Origin: Hyphomicrobiales bacterium
GTDB lineage: Bacteria > Pseudomonadota > Alphaproteobacteria > Rhizobiales > Aestuariivirgaceae
Direction: 5' to 3'
Assembly: GCA_003151375.1 (NCBI GenBank)
Contig: PLXI01000259.1
Span: 1 to 7,884 of the forward strand
DNA length: 7,884 nucleotides
This document shows, one piece after another, positions 1-6,198 of this stretch. The position numbers and the translations under genes were made by a program. The notes under the pieces are model-generated. The model worked only from the letters and a program-made list of their open reading frames with translations. It did no database searches and was not told the DNA's origin. Every line of letters starts with the position of its first letter. Position 1 is the first letter of the stretch.

Positions 1-2
1 TC

Positions 3-107
3 CAACCGCGTCGAGTACTATGCGGCTGGTTTGTCTGGGACAAAGACGCTCCCGGCTCAACCGAATTGAAATGGATTAAACCGGGGTACAAGGCAAAATT
101 CGCATAG
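3..107 (+). pseudogene. C-terminal fragment resembling a phage-type SAM-dependent methyltransferase
   Basis: One frame stays open from the left edge to a TAG stop at 105-107 and encodes 34 residues. Its core, WFVWDKDAPGSTELKWIK, resembles the conserved tail of small phage or plasmid class I SAM-dependent DNA methyltransferases (aromatic-W-F-V-W, then G and a terminal W-I/L). The assignment comes from memory of that family, and no catalytic motif lies inside the window. The rest of the gene, if present, is to the left, so it may be an intact gene cut by the window edge or another remnant like its neighbours to the right. The following 133 bases up to 240 show no convincing gene or promoter. 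Confidence 0.4.
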
Positions 108-240
108 CTATTGCTGCTTTTTTGCGAGCTGCGAGCCGCCCGGGGACCGCAAGAAGACGAACCACGGCCCTTCGCGATCTTCATTGCGAATAATCTAGGA
201 ATCCGAGATCGTCTGATCCCGTCCGCCGGTTGATTCGACC

Positions 241-528
241 ATGTCCCTGACTGCTGCATATCTCGATGACCTCAATTCGGAACAGCGCCATGCCGTCGAA
301 CATGGCGTTGCTGAATTAGAGGGGTCCTTCGGTGGTCCGCTTCTGGTGATTGCCGGCGCCGGTTCAGGCAAGACCAACACCCTGGCGCACCGGGTCGCCC
401 ACCTCATTGTCAACGGCGCCGATCCGCGGCGGATCCTGCTCATGACGTTTTCGCGGCGGGCGGCAGCGGAAATGACAAAACGGGTTGAACGGATCTCGCG
501 CAAGGCGATGGGCGACAAGCACCCGAAA
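241..528 (+). pseudogene. N-terminal fragment of a UvrD/Rep-type (SF1A) helicase
   Basis: This begins with ATG at 241 and reads about 90 residues of clear superfamily 1A DNA helicase sequence. Visible motifs are the Q-motif region (LNSEQRHAVEH, residues 11-21), Walker A (AGAGSGKT, 38-45) and motif Ia (LLMTFSRRAAAEM, 66-78). Intact proteins of this family are roughly 650-750 residues. Here the similarity stops at about residues 90-96 (near 510-528), and the frame then runs on without helicase motifs to a TGA at 628-630. Motifs II to VI are all missing, so it cannot be a working helicase. No strong ribosome-binding site precedes the ATG. The stretch looks more GC-rich than the operon to the right, which suggests a separate origin or a piece of the host's own helicase gene. 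Confidence 0.8.
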
Positions 529-529
529 T

Positions 530-664
530 TGGTTGCCGTCGCCCGCCGATGCGGCAAATGTCGACCCAAAGCGTGCGTCATTCTTGTGGGGCACGGACTG
601 GACGCGCGCGTTCGCGGTCGTCAGCTATGAGCAGGCCGTCGAGCCCTTCCTTAAGACTGGCCGC
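530..664 (+). pseudogene. C-terminal-region fragment of an amidohydrolase (Amidohydro_2 type)
   Basis: The second forward frame (codons starting at 548) reads DPKRASFLWGTDWTRAF followed by SYEQAVEPFLKT, up to about 664. This resembles the conserved C-terminal stretch of PF04909-type TIM-barrel amidohydrolases, in which a W-G-T/S-D motif supplies the metal-binding aspartate. In those proteins a further 20-25 residues normally follow, but here the similarity ends at a junction near 664. Upstream similarity may extend back toward about 520 in another frame, which would imply a frameshift, but this is uncertain. There is no start, no N-terminal metal-binding HxH and no stop of its own, so this is a gene remnant. 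The family call is from motif memory. Confidence 0.5.
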
Positions 665-665
665 C

Positions 666-698
666 AATGTCATTTACACAGGCGCTACAGCCAATCAG
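666..698 (+). pseudogene. Inverted internal fragment of the AmiC-like gene
   Basis: Eleven codons on the plus strand read NVIYTGATANQ. AmiC and UrtA-type binding proteins have this motif about 50 residues downstream of the point where the neighbouring minus-strand fragment breaks off (AmiC has NIVYGGPAPNQ). It therefore looks like a piece of the same or a very similar gene, now pointing the opposite way. The match to the minus-strand remnant stops at 699-702, where the two orientations meet. The bases before 664 belong to the amidohydrolase fragment, since the family residues expected just before the motif are absent. The piece is short, but the motif is distinctive. Confidence 0.6.
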
Positions 699-702
699 AT
701 GG

Positions 703-915
703 TGCCGCAGGGTTCGAAGCTGGCTCTTCGATAATTGGTAGGAATTTCTGACCGTTCACACCACCTGACGCATTGATTTCTTCGATGGCCAAGAGTGTTC
801 CTTTAAGGTGGGCAATCTCCGTAACCGCCATAGGTCCGGTTTGAGAAAAAAGCACCCCGATAGAAATGCCGTCTTCATCCCCCGTAGTGTTTCCCGTATT
901 AATGGCAATCGTCAT
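703..915 (-). pseudogene. Truncated AmiC-like amide-sensor/binding protein (N-terminus only)
   Basis: The ATG at 915-913 has a GAGG ribosome-binding site at 925-922, six bases away, so I prefer it to a GTG 33 bases upstream. The 71 codons up to 703 include ISIGVLFSQTG, then LLAIEEINASGGVNGQ and EEPASNPAA, which match the first lobe of AmiC/UrtA-type periplasmic-binding-fold proteins. The start runs straight into the first strand without a signal peptide. This favours AmiC, the cytoplasmic ligand sensor that holds the AmiR antiterminator, over an exported binding protein. After NPAA the frame leaves the family and stops at 685-687. Family members have about 380-400 residues, so over 80% is gone. 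It lies 39 bases after the amidase and was evidently the next operon gene. Confidence 0.75.
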
Positions 916-954
916 ACGCGACCTCACACTGAAATAGTAAGTTGGCACAAAAAA

Positions 955-2361
955 TCATGAAGAGGAATGACTGGCGAGGGCGGGAACCCGACGATGCCAG
1001 TCTGTTGCTGTCTGGAACAATTCCCCCAGTCCCAGCAGGTCGAAATCTGTTCCAAACCGACCCATGAGCATCAACCCAATAGGCAAGCCCTGCTTTCCAA
1101 ATCCACAAGGAATTGACAGTGCGGGTAGACCAGCCAGATTTGCAAACCAAGCCACATAGGTCATCGAATCCTGTGCGGAGACCGTCACACCTTCGAAGTG
1201 CAAAGCTTCTTCGTCCAACATTGGTGCAGTCACTGGCAGTGTTGGATAGATGAACGCGTCATATCCGGTCATTGCAAGGTCAAGCTTGTGGTTGAACCCG
1301 CGACGGTATTGTTGCGCATTCAAATAGTCCGCAGCGGTAATGCAGCGACCAGCTTCGAGTTGAATTCTCACAGTATCTGCGTATTCGTTTGGACGTTCGG
1401 ACAGAAATTTTGCATGAAACGCTGTAGCTTCAGAATGGAGAATGGTTTTCCAGGCCGCAAAGCCTTCCATCATTTCTGAGATTTCCACGGGAACGATTTC
1501 AGCGCCTAATTCCGCGAATACCTTCTGAGCTGTTTCAAAAGCGCTCCGGACATCGTCGGCCAACTCAAAACCCTGACCGACGGGAATTCCGAGTCGCATT
1601 TTTCGCTTCGCCGCAGGGATGCGAGTTGTGTCGCCATTGAACCCCAGCCCTGCTCCATCGATCATCGCACTCAATAGTATTCGAAGATCTCTTGCTGATG
1701 TTGCCATGGGGCCAACCGCATCGAGAGACCACGATAAGGGCAGCACCCCCTCCCGACTGACAAAGTCATAGGAAGGCTTGATGCCACAAACACCGCATCC
1801 TGAAGAGGGAATGCGGATTGAACCCCCTGTATCACTGCCCAGCGCTGCTGGCACAATGCGAGCTGCTAGGGCCGCAGCAGAACCACCGCTGGAGCCACCT
1901 GTAATGTGTTGCGTATTCCAAGGATTCCGTGTTGGGCCTTTTGCCGAAATCTTGTTAGTGGCACCGTAGGCCCACTCGTGCATGTTGGTCTTGCCAAGCA
2001 CAATGGCTCCCGCTTCACGCAAAAGCGCAACAGCGCGCGCATCTGACTTAGGCGGATTGGCGTCGTAAACGCGAGAGCCCGCAGTTGTGGGGAAGTCTAG
2101 CGTCAAATAATTGTCTTTAACTGCCAAGGGAATGCCAGAGAGCACGCCCATGGTCTTGCCAGTGCCACGCAACGCATCTAACGTTGATGCACGAGCCAAA
2201 GCCCTCTCAGCGTCGGCGGCAATGAAGGCATTGGTTGTGGCATTGTGCAGCTCAAGGTTTGAAACAAATGCAGCTACGATTTCCCGTGCTGAAACCTGAC
2301 CAGAGGCCATCAATGCCGAAAGCTCAGATATCTCCTTATGCGTGAGTGTCAAATCAACCAT
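955..2361 (-). CDS. Amidase-signature family hydrolase
   Basis: This 468-residue protein is of normal family length and cleaves a C-N amide bond to release ammonia, probably in the cytoplasm since no signal peptide is visible. The Ser-cisSer-Lys triad is complete: K82 (in AVKDN), S157 (first Ser of GGSSGGS) and S181 (in GSDTGGS). The 75- and 24-residue spacings equal those of FAAH. The substrate cannot be read from sequence; context suggests the compound imported by the upstream transporter. GatA-, AtzE- and aryl-amidase-like proteins share this signature, and there is no sign of a GatB partner here. The ATG is preceded by AGAAGG (2376-2371), and the first eight bases overlap the end of the upstream small gene, indicating translational coupling. 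It ends 39 bases before the broken AmiC-like gene. Confidence 0.93.
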   Translation of the reverse strand: MVDLTLTHKEISELSALMASGQVSAREIVAAFVSNLELHNATTNAFIAADAERALARASTLDALRGTGKTMGVLSGIPLAVKDNYLTLDFPTTAGSRVYDANPPKSDARAVALLREAGAIVLGKTNMHEWAYGATNKISAKGPTRNPWNTQHITGGSSGGSAAALAARIVPAALGSDTGGSIRIPSSGCGVCGIKPSYDFVSREGVLPLSWSLDAVGPMATSARDLRILLSAMIDGAGLGFNGDTTRIPAAKRKMRLGIPVGQGFELADDVRSAFETAQKVFAELGAEIVPVEISEMMEGFAAWKTILHSEATAFHAKFLSERPNEYADTVRIQLEAGRCITAADYLNAQQYRRGFNHKLDLAMTGYDAFIYPTLPVTAPMLDEEALHFEGVTVSAQDSMTYVAWFANLAGLPALSIPCGFGKQGLPIGLMLMGRFGTDFDLLGLGELFQTATDWHRRVPALASHSSS

Positions 2362-2566
2362 TATCTTTTACCTTCTGCATCATCGGTTGAAACAAGAAGG
2401 CTGGTTCAGCCGACGAGCTGAAGACTTCACCATCGTAATGATCTTGGATATCATGAATGGCCAGCACCACTTTTTCGGCCATTTCCGGCGAGAGTTCAGG
2501 CCACCCACGGCTGTGACGATAGATTTGAAGGGATTGCAGAGACCAGGTTGGCGGCGTTTTCTTCAT
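2354..2566 (-). CDS. Small protein of unknown function, possible GatC/AtzG-like amidase partner
   Basis: This 70-residue protein lies between the last transporter ATPase and the amidase. I do not recognise it with certainty. The ATG at 2566 comes one base after the ATPase stop (TGAGATG) and has a GGAG six bases upstream (2576-2573), which favours it over longer starts inside the ATPase gene. Its end overlaps the amidase start by eight bases. It has a probable amphipathic helix at about residues 26-46 (LSPEMAEKVVLAIHDIQDHY) and a tail with EPAFLFQP. There are no Cys residues, no signal peptide and no membrane segment. Size, gene order, overlap and the helix-plus-proline tail recall AtzG, the roughly 68-residue GatC-like partner of the AtzE amidase. 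That link is inference from pattern, not clear homology. Confidence 0.7.
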   Translation of the reverse strand: MKKTPPTWSLQSLQIYRHSRGWPELSPEMAEKVVLAIHDIQDHYDGEVFSSSAEPAFLFQPMMQKVKDNG

Positions 2567-2567
2567 C

Positions 2568-3266
2568 TCAAACTCCAAGAAGTTCATGCTGGAGTTCCAT
2601 GTCACTGAGGATTTCTGACTTGGTGGCTTCACGCGCGATAACACCTTTGTCTAAGACATAAGCCCGGTCGGCGAGCGACAGACAGAAGTCCAAGTCCTGT
2701 TCGGCAACAAGTACAGCAAGCCCCTTGTCTCTGTTCAGTTTGCGAATGACTTCCGCGATTTCATCGACGATGGACGGTTGCACGCCTTCTGTTGGTTCAT
2801 CCAAAATCAAAATACGGGGTTTGGTTGCCAAGGCACGTGCAATCGCCAGAACTTGCTGCTGTCCGCCGCTCAAACTGCTCGCAAGCACGCTAGCCTTTGG
2901 TTTCAACATAGGAAAATCACTCAAGGCGCGCTCTTCGGCATCTTTTCTATTGTGACCGCAGGCAATTGCCGCAGCGGCAACATTCTCGAGAACCGTCAGG
3001 CGCGGAAACACGTTTCGCCCTTGCGGCACGTAACCAATGCCAGCCTTCACACGTTTGGCCGTCGAGACTGGCAACTCCTTTCCATCAATGGATGTGCTGC
3101 CGCCAAAAGCATCAATGAGACCCATGGCATATTTAATGACGGTAGTTTTTCCCGCGCCATTTCGGCCGAGCAGAGCAACAATTTCATTTTCTGCAATCGA
3201 TAAAGAAACATCGCGAATGATTGTCGTTTTTTTGTAACCCCCGGTGGCGTTAGTGAGCTTGAACAT
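2568..3266 (-). CDS. ABC transporter ATPase, UrtE/LivF type
   Basis: A 232-residue cytoplasmic nucleotide-binding protein that powers import with the ATPase domain of the upstream fusion protein. Visible motifs: Walker A GRNGAGKTT (34-42), Q-loop Q82 in GYVPQGRNVFP, signature LSGGQQQ (132-138) and Walker B ILILDEP (152-158), followed by EGVQPS. The switch position reads VAEQ, with Gln in place of the usual His, which is normal for the LivF/UrtE branch. EGVQPS and PQGRNVFPRLTV fit UrtE of urea/short-chain amide systems particularly well. An in-frame start at 3347 would overlap the preceding gene by nearly 100 bases and is rejected: the ATG at 3266 has GGGAGG seven bases upstream (3279-3274). 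The gene overlaps the end of the fusion gene by 17 bases. Confidence 0.93.
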   Translation of the reverse strand: MFKLTNATGGYKKTTIIRDVSLSIAENEIVALLGRNGAGKTTVIKYAMGLIDAFGGSTSIDGKELPVSTAKRVKAGIGYVPQGRNVFPRLTVLENVAAAAIACGHNRKDAEERALSDFPMLKPKASVLASSLSGGQQQVLAIARALATKPRILILDEPTEGVQPSIVDEIAEVIRKLNRDKGLAVLVAEQDLDFCLSLADRAYVLDKGVIAREATKSEILSDMELQHELLGV

Positions 3267-5130
3267 GCTTGCGCCTCCCAAGATAGATGTCCAGGATGCG
3301 CTCATCTTTACGCAGAACTTCAATATCGCCCTGCGCAAACACTTCACCTTGATGAAGCACTGTCACGTCCGCATCGAGTGTACGAACAAAATCCATGTCA
3401 TGTTCAACCACAACAACGGCGGCAGATTTGGAGAGTGTCTTAATGAGTTGCGAGAGTTGGCGGCGTTCATCTTTAGTCATACCGGCAGCCGGTTCATCGA
3501 AGAGCATCACATCAGGTGAAAGGCAAAGCACCATGCCGATATCAAGCCATTGCTGTTCACCATGAGAGAGTTGGCTCGCAGGCTTGGAGCCTTGCGCTAC
3601 CATGCCCAGCATTTTGAGCATGCCCCCAGAGACCCGGTCAGCTTCTTCTCGATTGCGATCTCGGCTGTAAGCTGCAATCCATAAATTAGTTCGGACGTCG
3701 AGATCATCGAAGACTTGCGCCTTTTGCATCTTGATCCCGAGACCCTGACGCACGCGATCAAAGGGATCAGCATGCGTAATGTCACGTTGGCCAAATTTGA
3801 TCTGACCTGCATCCAGCTTGTATGTGCCCGCCAAAGCTTTGAGATATGAGCTCTTGCCTGCGCCGTTGGGACCGATGACGCAGCGCACTTTGCCCTTTTT
3901 GAATGATTGTGTGACCCTATTAACCGGGGTAACGCCACCAAAACTCTTCAAGGCATCAACTGAAGAAAGTTCGACACTTTGGCTGTTCGTATTCGCGTGA
4001 AGTCTGATCTTGTCCAAGAGGTCGAAATCAATTTTGACCCTCTGTTCTGTTTGATCGATTGGAGCCTGCTTAGCCTCGCGCTTTGATCGAAACAGCGCGA
4101 ACAATTGTGCCAGTCCTCCCAAGAGACCCGACTTCATAAAGAGGACAAGAAGGATGAGGCAGACGCCCATAACCAAGGTCGTCTGCCCCCCTATGACCCC
4201 CCCGCCTAACCAAAACGAAAGTCCACCGACAGCCAATGCTCCGACGAAGGCGCCAACGAGTGTTCCTCTGCCTCCCACCAGAACATAGATTGGGATCGAA
4301 AGGGCTTCTTGTACGTTAAAGATTGAAGGGTTGAGGTAGTTGGACCAAGCCGCAAATAAAGACCCAGCAAGCCCAGCGATGCCGCCCGCAATCGTAAACA
4401 GAATGAGTTGATAACGCCTTATATCATAGCCAAGGAGTTCCGCCTTAACAGGATCAAGTCTGATGCAATCAATGATCAATCCGAAGGGTGACTTAGCGAG
4501 TGCCTTGCATAGAGCATAAAGAATTGCGGCAATCAGCACGACGGTCACCAGCATCGCGTTGGGCTCAAGTTGCTTTGCCGCATCGCCCAGCCCTAGAATC
4601 ATAGGTGGAATATTGGACATGCCATTGTCACCACCGACAACAGCCTTGCCCACTTTCGTCGAGAATGAAACGGTTGCCGTCCAGAGGACGAGAGTGAAGG
4701 TGTATGTAAGAATTGTCGTTTGCAGCACGCCCATACGGCCGTAGAAAATAATCCAACTTATGAAAGCAGCGACAACTCCTCCGACAAGCATGCCGACCGG
4801 CAATGACCAGATTAGCGTGTTACCCGTCAGATAAGAGAAATTGATCGCAGCAATACTGCCGGCATAACCGCCCAACCCATAGAATGCCGTTTGGCTGAGG
4901 CTCAATACGCCAGCCCGCCCCCACACCAGATCGAGACTGAGGCCTACAATACCGAAGATCACCCAAGAGGTCGCGACATAGGCAAGGTAAGGATCGACGA
5001 TCAATGAGATAATGAGCAGCACAAAAACAGCGGCGGCGATAGAGATGAGGTCTGACCAAGCAATTGCTTTCCCAATTCTGGAATTGGCCTGTTGATCGGG
5101 TTGCGTGGATATTGTCATTGTCGTTTCCAT
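3250..5130 (-). CDS. Fused ABC permease-ATPase, UrtC/LivM plus UrtD/LivG
   Basis: A 626-residue protein joining two subunits that are usually separate. Residues about 25-345 are a hydrophobic LivM/UrtC-type permease with roughly eight to ten membrane segments, including GLSLDLVWGRAGVLSLSQ (63-80) and the cytoplasmic loop near residues 225-240. A hydrophilic linker follows at about 347-385. Residues about 386-626 are a UrtD/LivG-type ATPase: Walker A GPNGAGKSS (420-428), Q469, signature LSHGEQQ (521-527), Walker B VMLFDEP (541-547) and switch His577 in VVEHDMDF. The LSHG form of the signature is typical of UrtD. All motifs are intact and the frame is unbroken, so it should be functional. It starts four bases after the upstream permease. 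ATG codons at 5130 and 5118 are both possible; neither has a clearly superior ribosome-binding site. Confidence 0.93.
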   Translation of the reverse strand: METTMTISTQPDQQANSRIGKAIAWSDLISIAAAVFVLLIISLIVDPYLAYVATSWVIFGIVGLSLDLVWGRAGVLSLSQTAFYGLGGYAGSIAAINFSYLTGNTLIWSLPVGMLVGGVVAAFISWIIFYGRMGVLQTTILTYTFTLVLWTATVSFSTKVGKAVVGGDNGMSNIPPMILGLGDAAKQLEPNAMLVTVVLIAAILYALCKALAKSPFGLIIDCIRLDPVKAELLGYDIRRYQLILFTIAGGIAGLAGSLFAAWSNYLNPSIFNVQEALSIPIYVLVGGRGTLVGAFVGALAVGGLSFWLGGGVIGGQTTLVMGVCLILLVLFMKSGLLGGLAQLFALFRSKREAKQAPIDQTEQRVKIDFDLLDKIRLHANTNSQSVELSSVDALKSFGGVTPVNRVTQSFKKGKVRCVIGPNGAGKSSYLKALAGTYKLDAGQIKFGQRDITHADPFDRVRQGLGIKMQKAQVFDDLDVRTNLWIAAYSRDRNREEADRVSGGMLKMLGMVAQGSKPASQLSHGEQQWLDIGMVLCLSPDVMLFDEPAAGMTKDERRQLSQLIKTLSKSAAVVVVEHDMDFVRTLDADVTVLHQGEVFAQGDIEVLRKDERILDIYLGRRKHVQAH

Positions 5131-5134
5131 AAAA

Positions 5135-6001
5135 CTAAAGCTTCCGGTTCCAGCGTGCGGTGATGCCGTTGGGATAAAGTCTGAGCAATCCCATCGTCAA
5201 CATGAAGAACACAATGTTGCCAGCAACCGTTGTCCAGAAACTTGCGACAATGTTTGCCGCTGAACCGAGAAGGCCGCCAGCAAGAACAGTTCCAGTGAGT
5301 GTTACAGGACCAGCAACAACGACTGTAAGAAATGCCTTGATGACAAATGCAAAGCCCATGCCTGGCGTAGCAGGTACAGCTGGCAGGAGTATCGCCCCCG
5401 CAAAGCCCGCCAGCCCAGACCCCAAGGCAAAGGTCATAGTATTAATTCGGCCCGACTCGATGCCAATGGCGGATGCTGTTTCACTGTCTTGAATGGCCGC
5501 ACGGGCAACAATGCCGTAGCCGGTTTTGGTCAGCAGCCAATAAAGTGCGAGGACGAGGACGATAGCAACGCCAAGCAGAAACAGCATATAGCTTGAAATC
5601 GTGTAGTCTCCGATGCGCACATTTGATTGTGGCATCCCAATGCCAGGTGTAACGCTACCAAAAATCAGAACAGCCGATTGATAAAGAACAAGGCTCAAGC
5701 CCCAAGTCGCCAACAATGTATCGAGAAGACGTCCATAGAGCCGCCGGATAATGACTCTTTCGACAATCGCACCGAAGAGAGCAGTGACCAGAGCAGCGAC
5801 GATGACGGCGATCGAAAACGGAACGCCACTGCGTGTGACCACCAGCGCTGTATAGGCGCCAAACATAATGAACTCGCCATGGGCGAGATTGACAACACCC
5901 ATCAAGCCGAAGATGACGGCTAAGCCAAGCGTGGCGATAATGAGTACGGATGCGCTGGTCAGTGACGACAGCAACACCACCAAAAGATAATCAATTTCCA
6001 T
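5135..6001 (-). CDS. ABC transporter permease, UrtB/LivH type
   Basis: A 288-residue inner-membrane permease of the branched-chain amino acid/urea/amide ABC family, partner of the fused UrtC-type permease domain. It has about eight hydrophobic segments. Family hallmarks are GVVNLAHGEFIMFGAY (35-50), the cytoplasmic coupling loop around GIVARAAIQDSETASAIGI (163-181) and the closing RLYPNGI (274-280). The ATG at 6001 is chosen over a start 42 bases upstream because a strong GGAGGAGG lies five bases before it (6014-6007). It follows a 197-base hairpin-containing spacer after the binding-protein gene, while the next gene begins only four bases after its stop. Confidence 0.94.
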   Translation of the reverse strand: MEIDYLLVVLLSSLTSASVLIIATLGLAVIFGLMGVVNLAHGEFIMFGAYTALVVTRSGVPFSIAVIVAALVTALFGAIVERVIIRRLYGRLLDTLLATWGLSLVLYQSAVLIFGSVTPGIGMPQSNVRIGDYTISSYMLFLLGVAIVLVLALYWLLTKTGYGIVARAAIQDSETASAIGIESGRINTMTFALGSGLAGFAGAILLPAVPATPGMGFAFVIKAFLTVVVAGPVTLTGTVLAGGLLGSAANIVASFWTTVAGNIVFFMLTMGLLRLYPNGITARWNRKL

Positions 6002-6115
6002 AACCGCCTCCTCCAGTCCTTCTGGCGAATGATCACGTCCCAATCCAGAAGTTGCGACCGCATGTCTGAAGGCATGCTTGATCGCATTTTGTATTCAAGT
6101 TCAGTTTCAATGTTC

Positions 6116-6131
6116 CCGATTGGAAAATCGG
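6116..6131 (-). other. Small hairpin competing with the spacer stem-loop
   Basis: A perfect 6-bp inverted repeat, 6116-6121 with 6126-6131, encloses a 4-base loop. Three of its bases (6129-6131) also belong to the larger stem-loop at 6129-6162, so the two structures cannot form together in the transcript. Such mutually exclusive pairs can tune termination or decay, but the stem is short and may be incidental. Confidence 0.35.
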
Positions 6132-6162
6132 CGCAAGCGATAGATAGTCTGCGCTTGCGCCG
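6129..6162 (-). terminator. Strong stem-loop between binding-protein and permease genes (attenuator-like)
   Basis: A perfect 11-bp GC-rich inverted repeat (CGGCGCAAGCG at 6129-6139 with its complement at 6152-6162) encloses a 12-base loop; an outer T-A pair makes it 12 bp. In the transcript the stem is followed directly by AUUUU. That short U-run is weaker than in a full intrinsic terminator. Within an operon such a structure usually lets some transcription through and protects the upstream message from 3' decay, so the binding protein is made in excess over the membrane subunits. It lies 37 bases past the binding-protein stop and 127 bases before the permease start. Confidence 0.7.
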
Positions 6163-6167
6163 AAGTT

Positions 6168-6185
6168 TGGTCTAGGGAGAGACCA
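6168..6185 (-). other. Second small hairpin just after the binding-protein gene
   Basis: A perfect 6-bp inverted repeat (TGGTCT at 6168-6173, AGACCA at 6180-6185) with a 6-base loop begins 13 bases after the binding-protein stop codon and just before the larger stem-loop. It may assist that structure in blocking 3' exonucleases. Stems this short also occur by chance. Confidence 0.4.
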
Positions 6186-6198
6186 CGTGTAGCTTTTC

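Noticed and set aside
195..581. A 128-codon minus-strand open frame across the helicase fragment
   Set aside because: It lies opposite a frame with clear helicase motifs, is Arg/Ser/Ala-rich like typical antisense frames of GC-rich genes, and shows no recognisable domain.
1198..1479. Plus-strand open frames inside the amidase, ATPase and permease genes
   Set aside because: They are shadows of well-supported minus-strand genes, with no domains and no ribosome-binding sites.
3267..3347. Upstream start at 3347 for the second ATPase
   Set aside because: The extra 27 residues match nothing in the family, and GGGAGG sits seven bases before the ATG at 3266.
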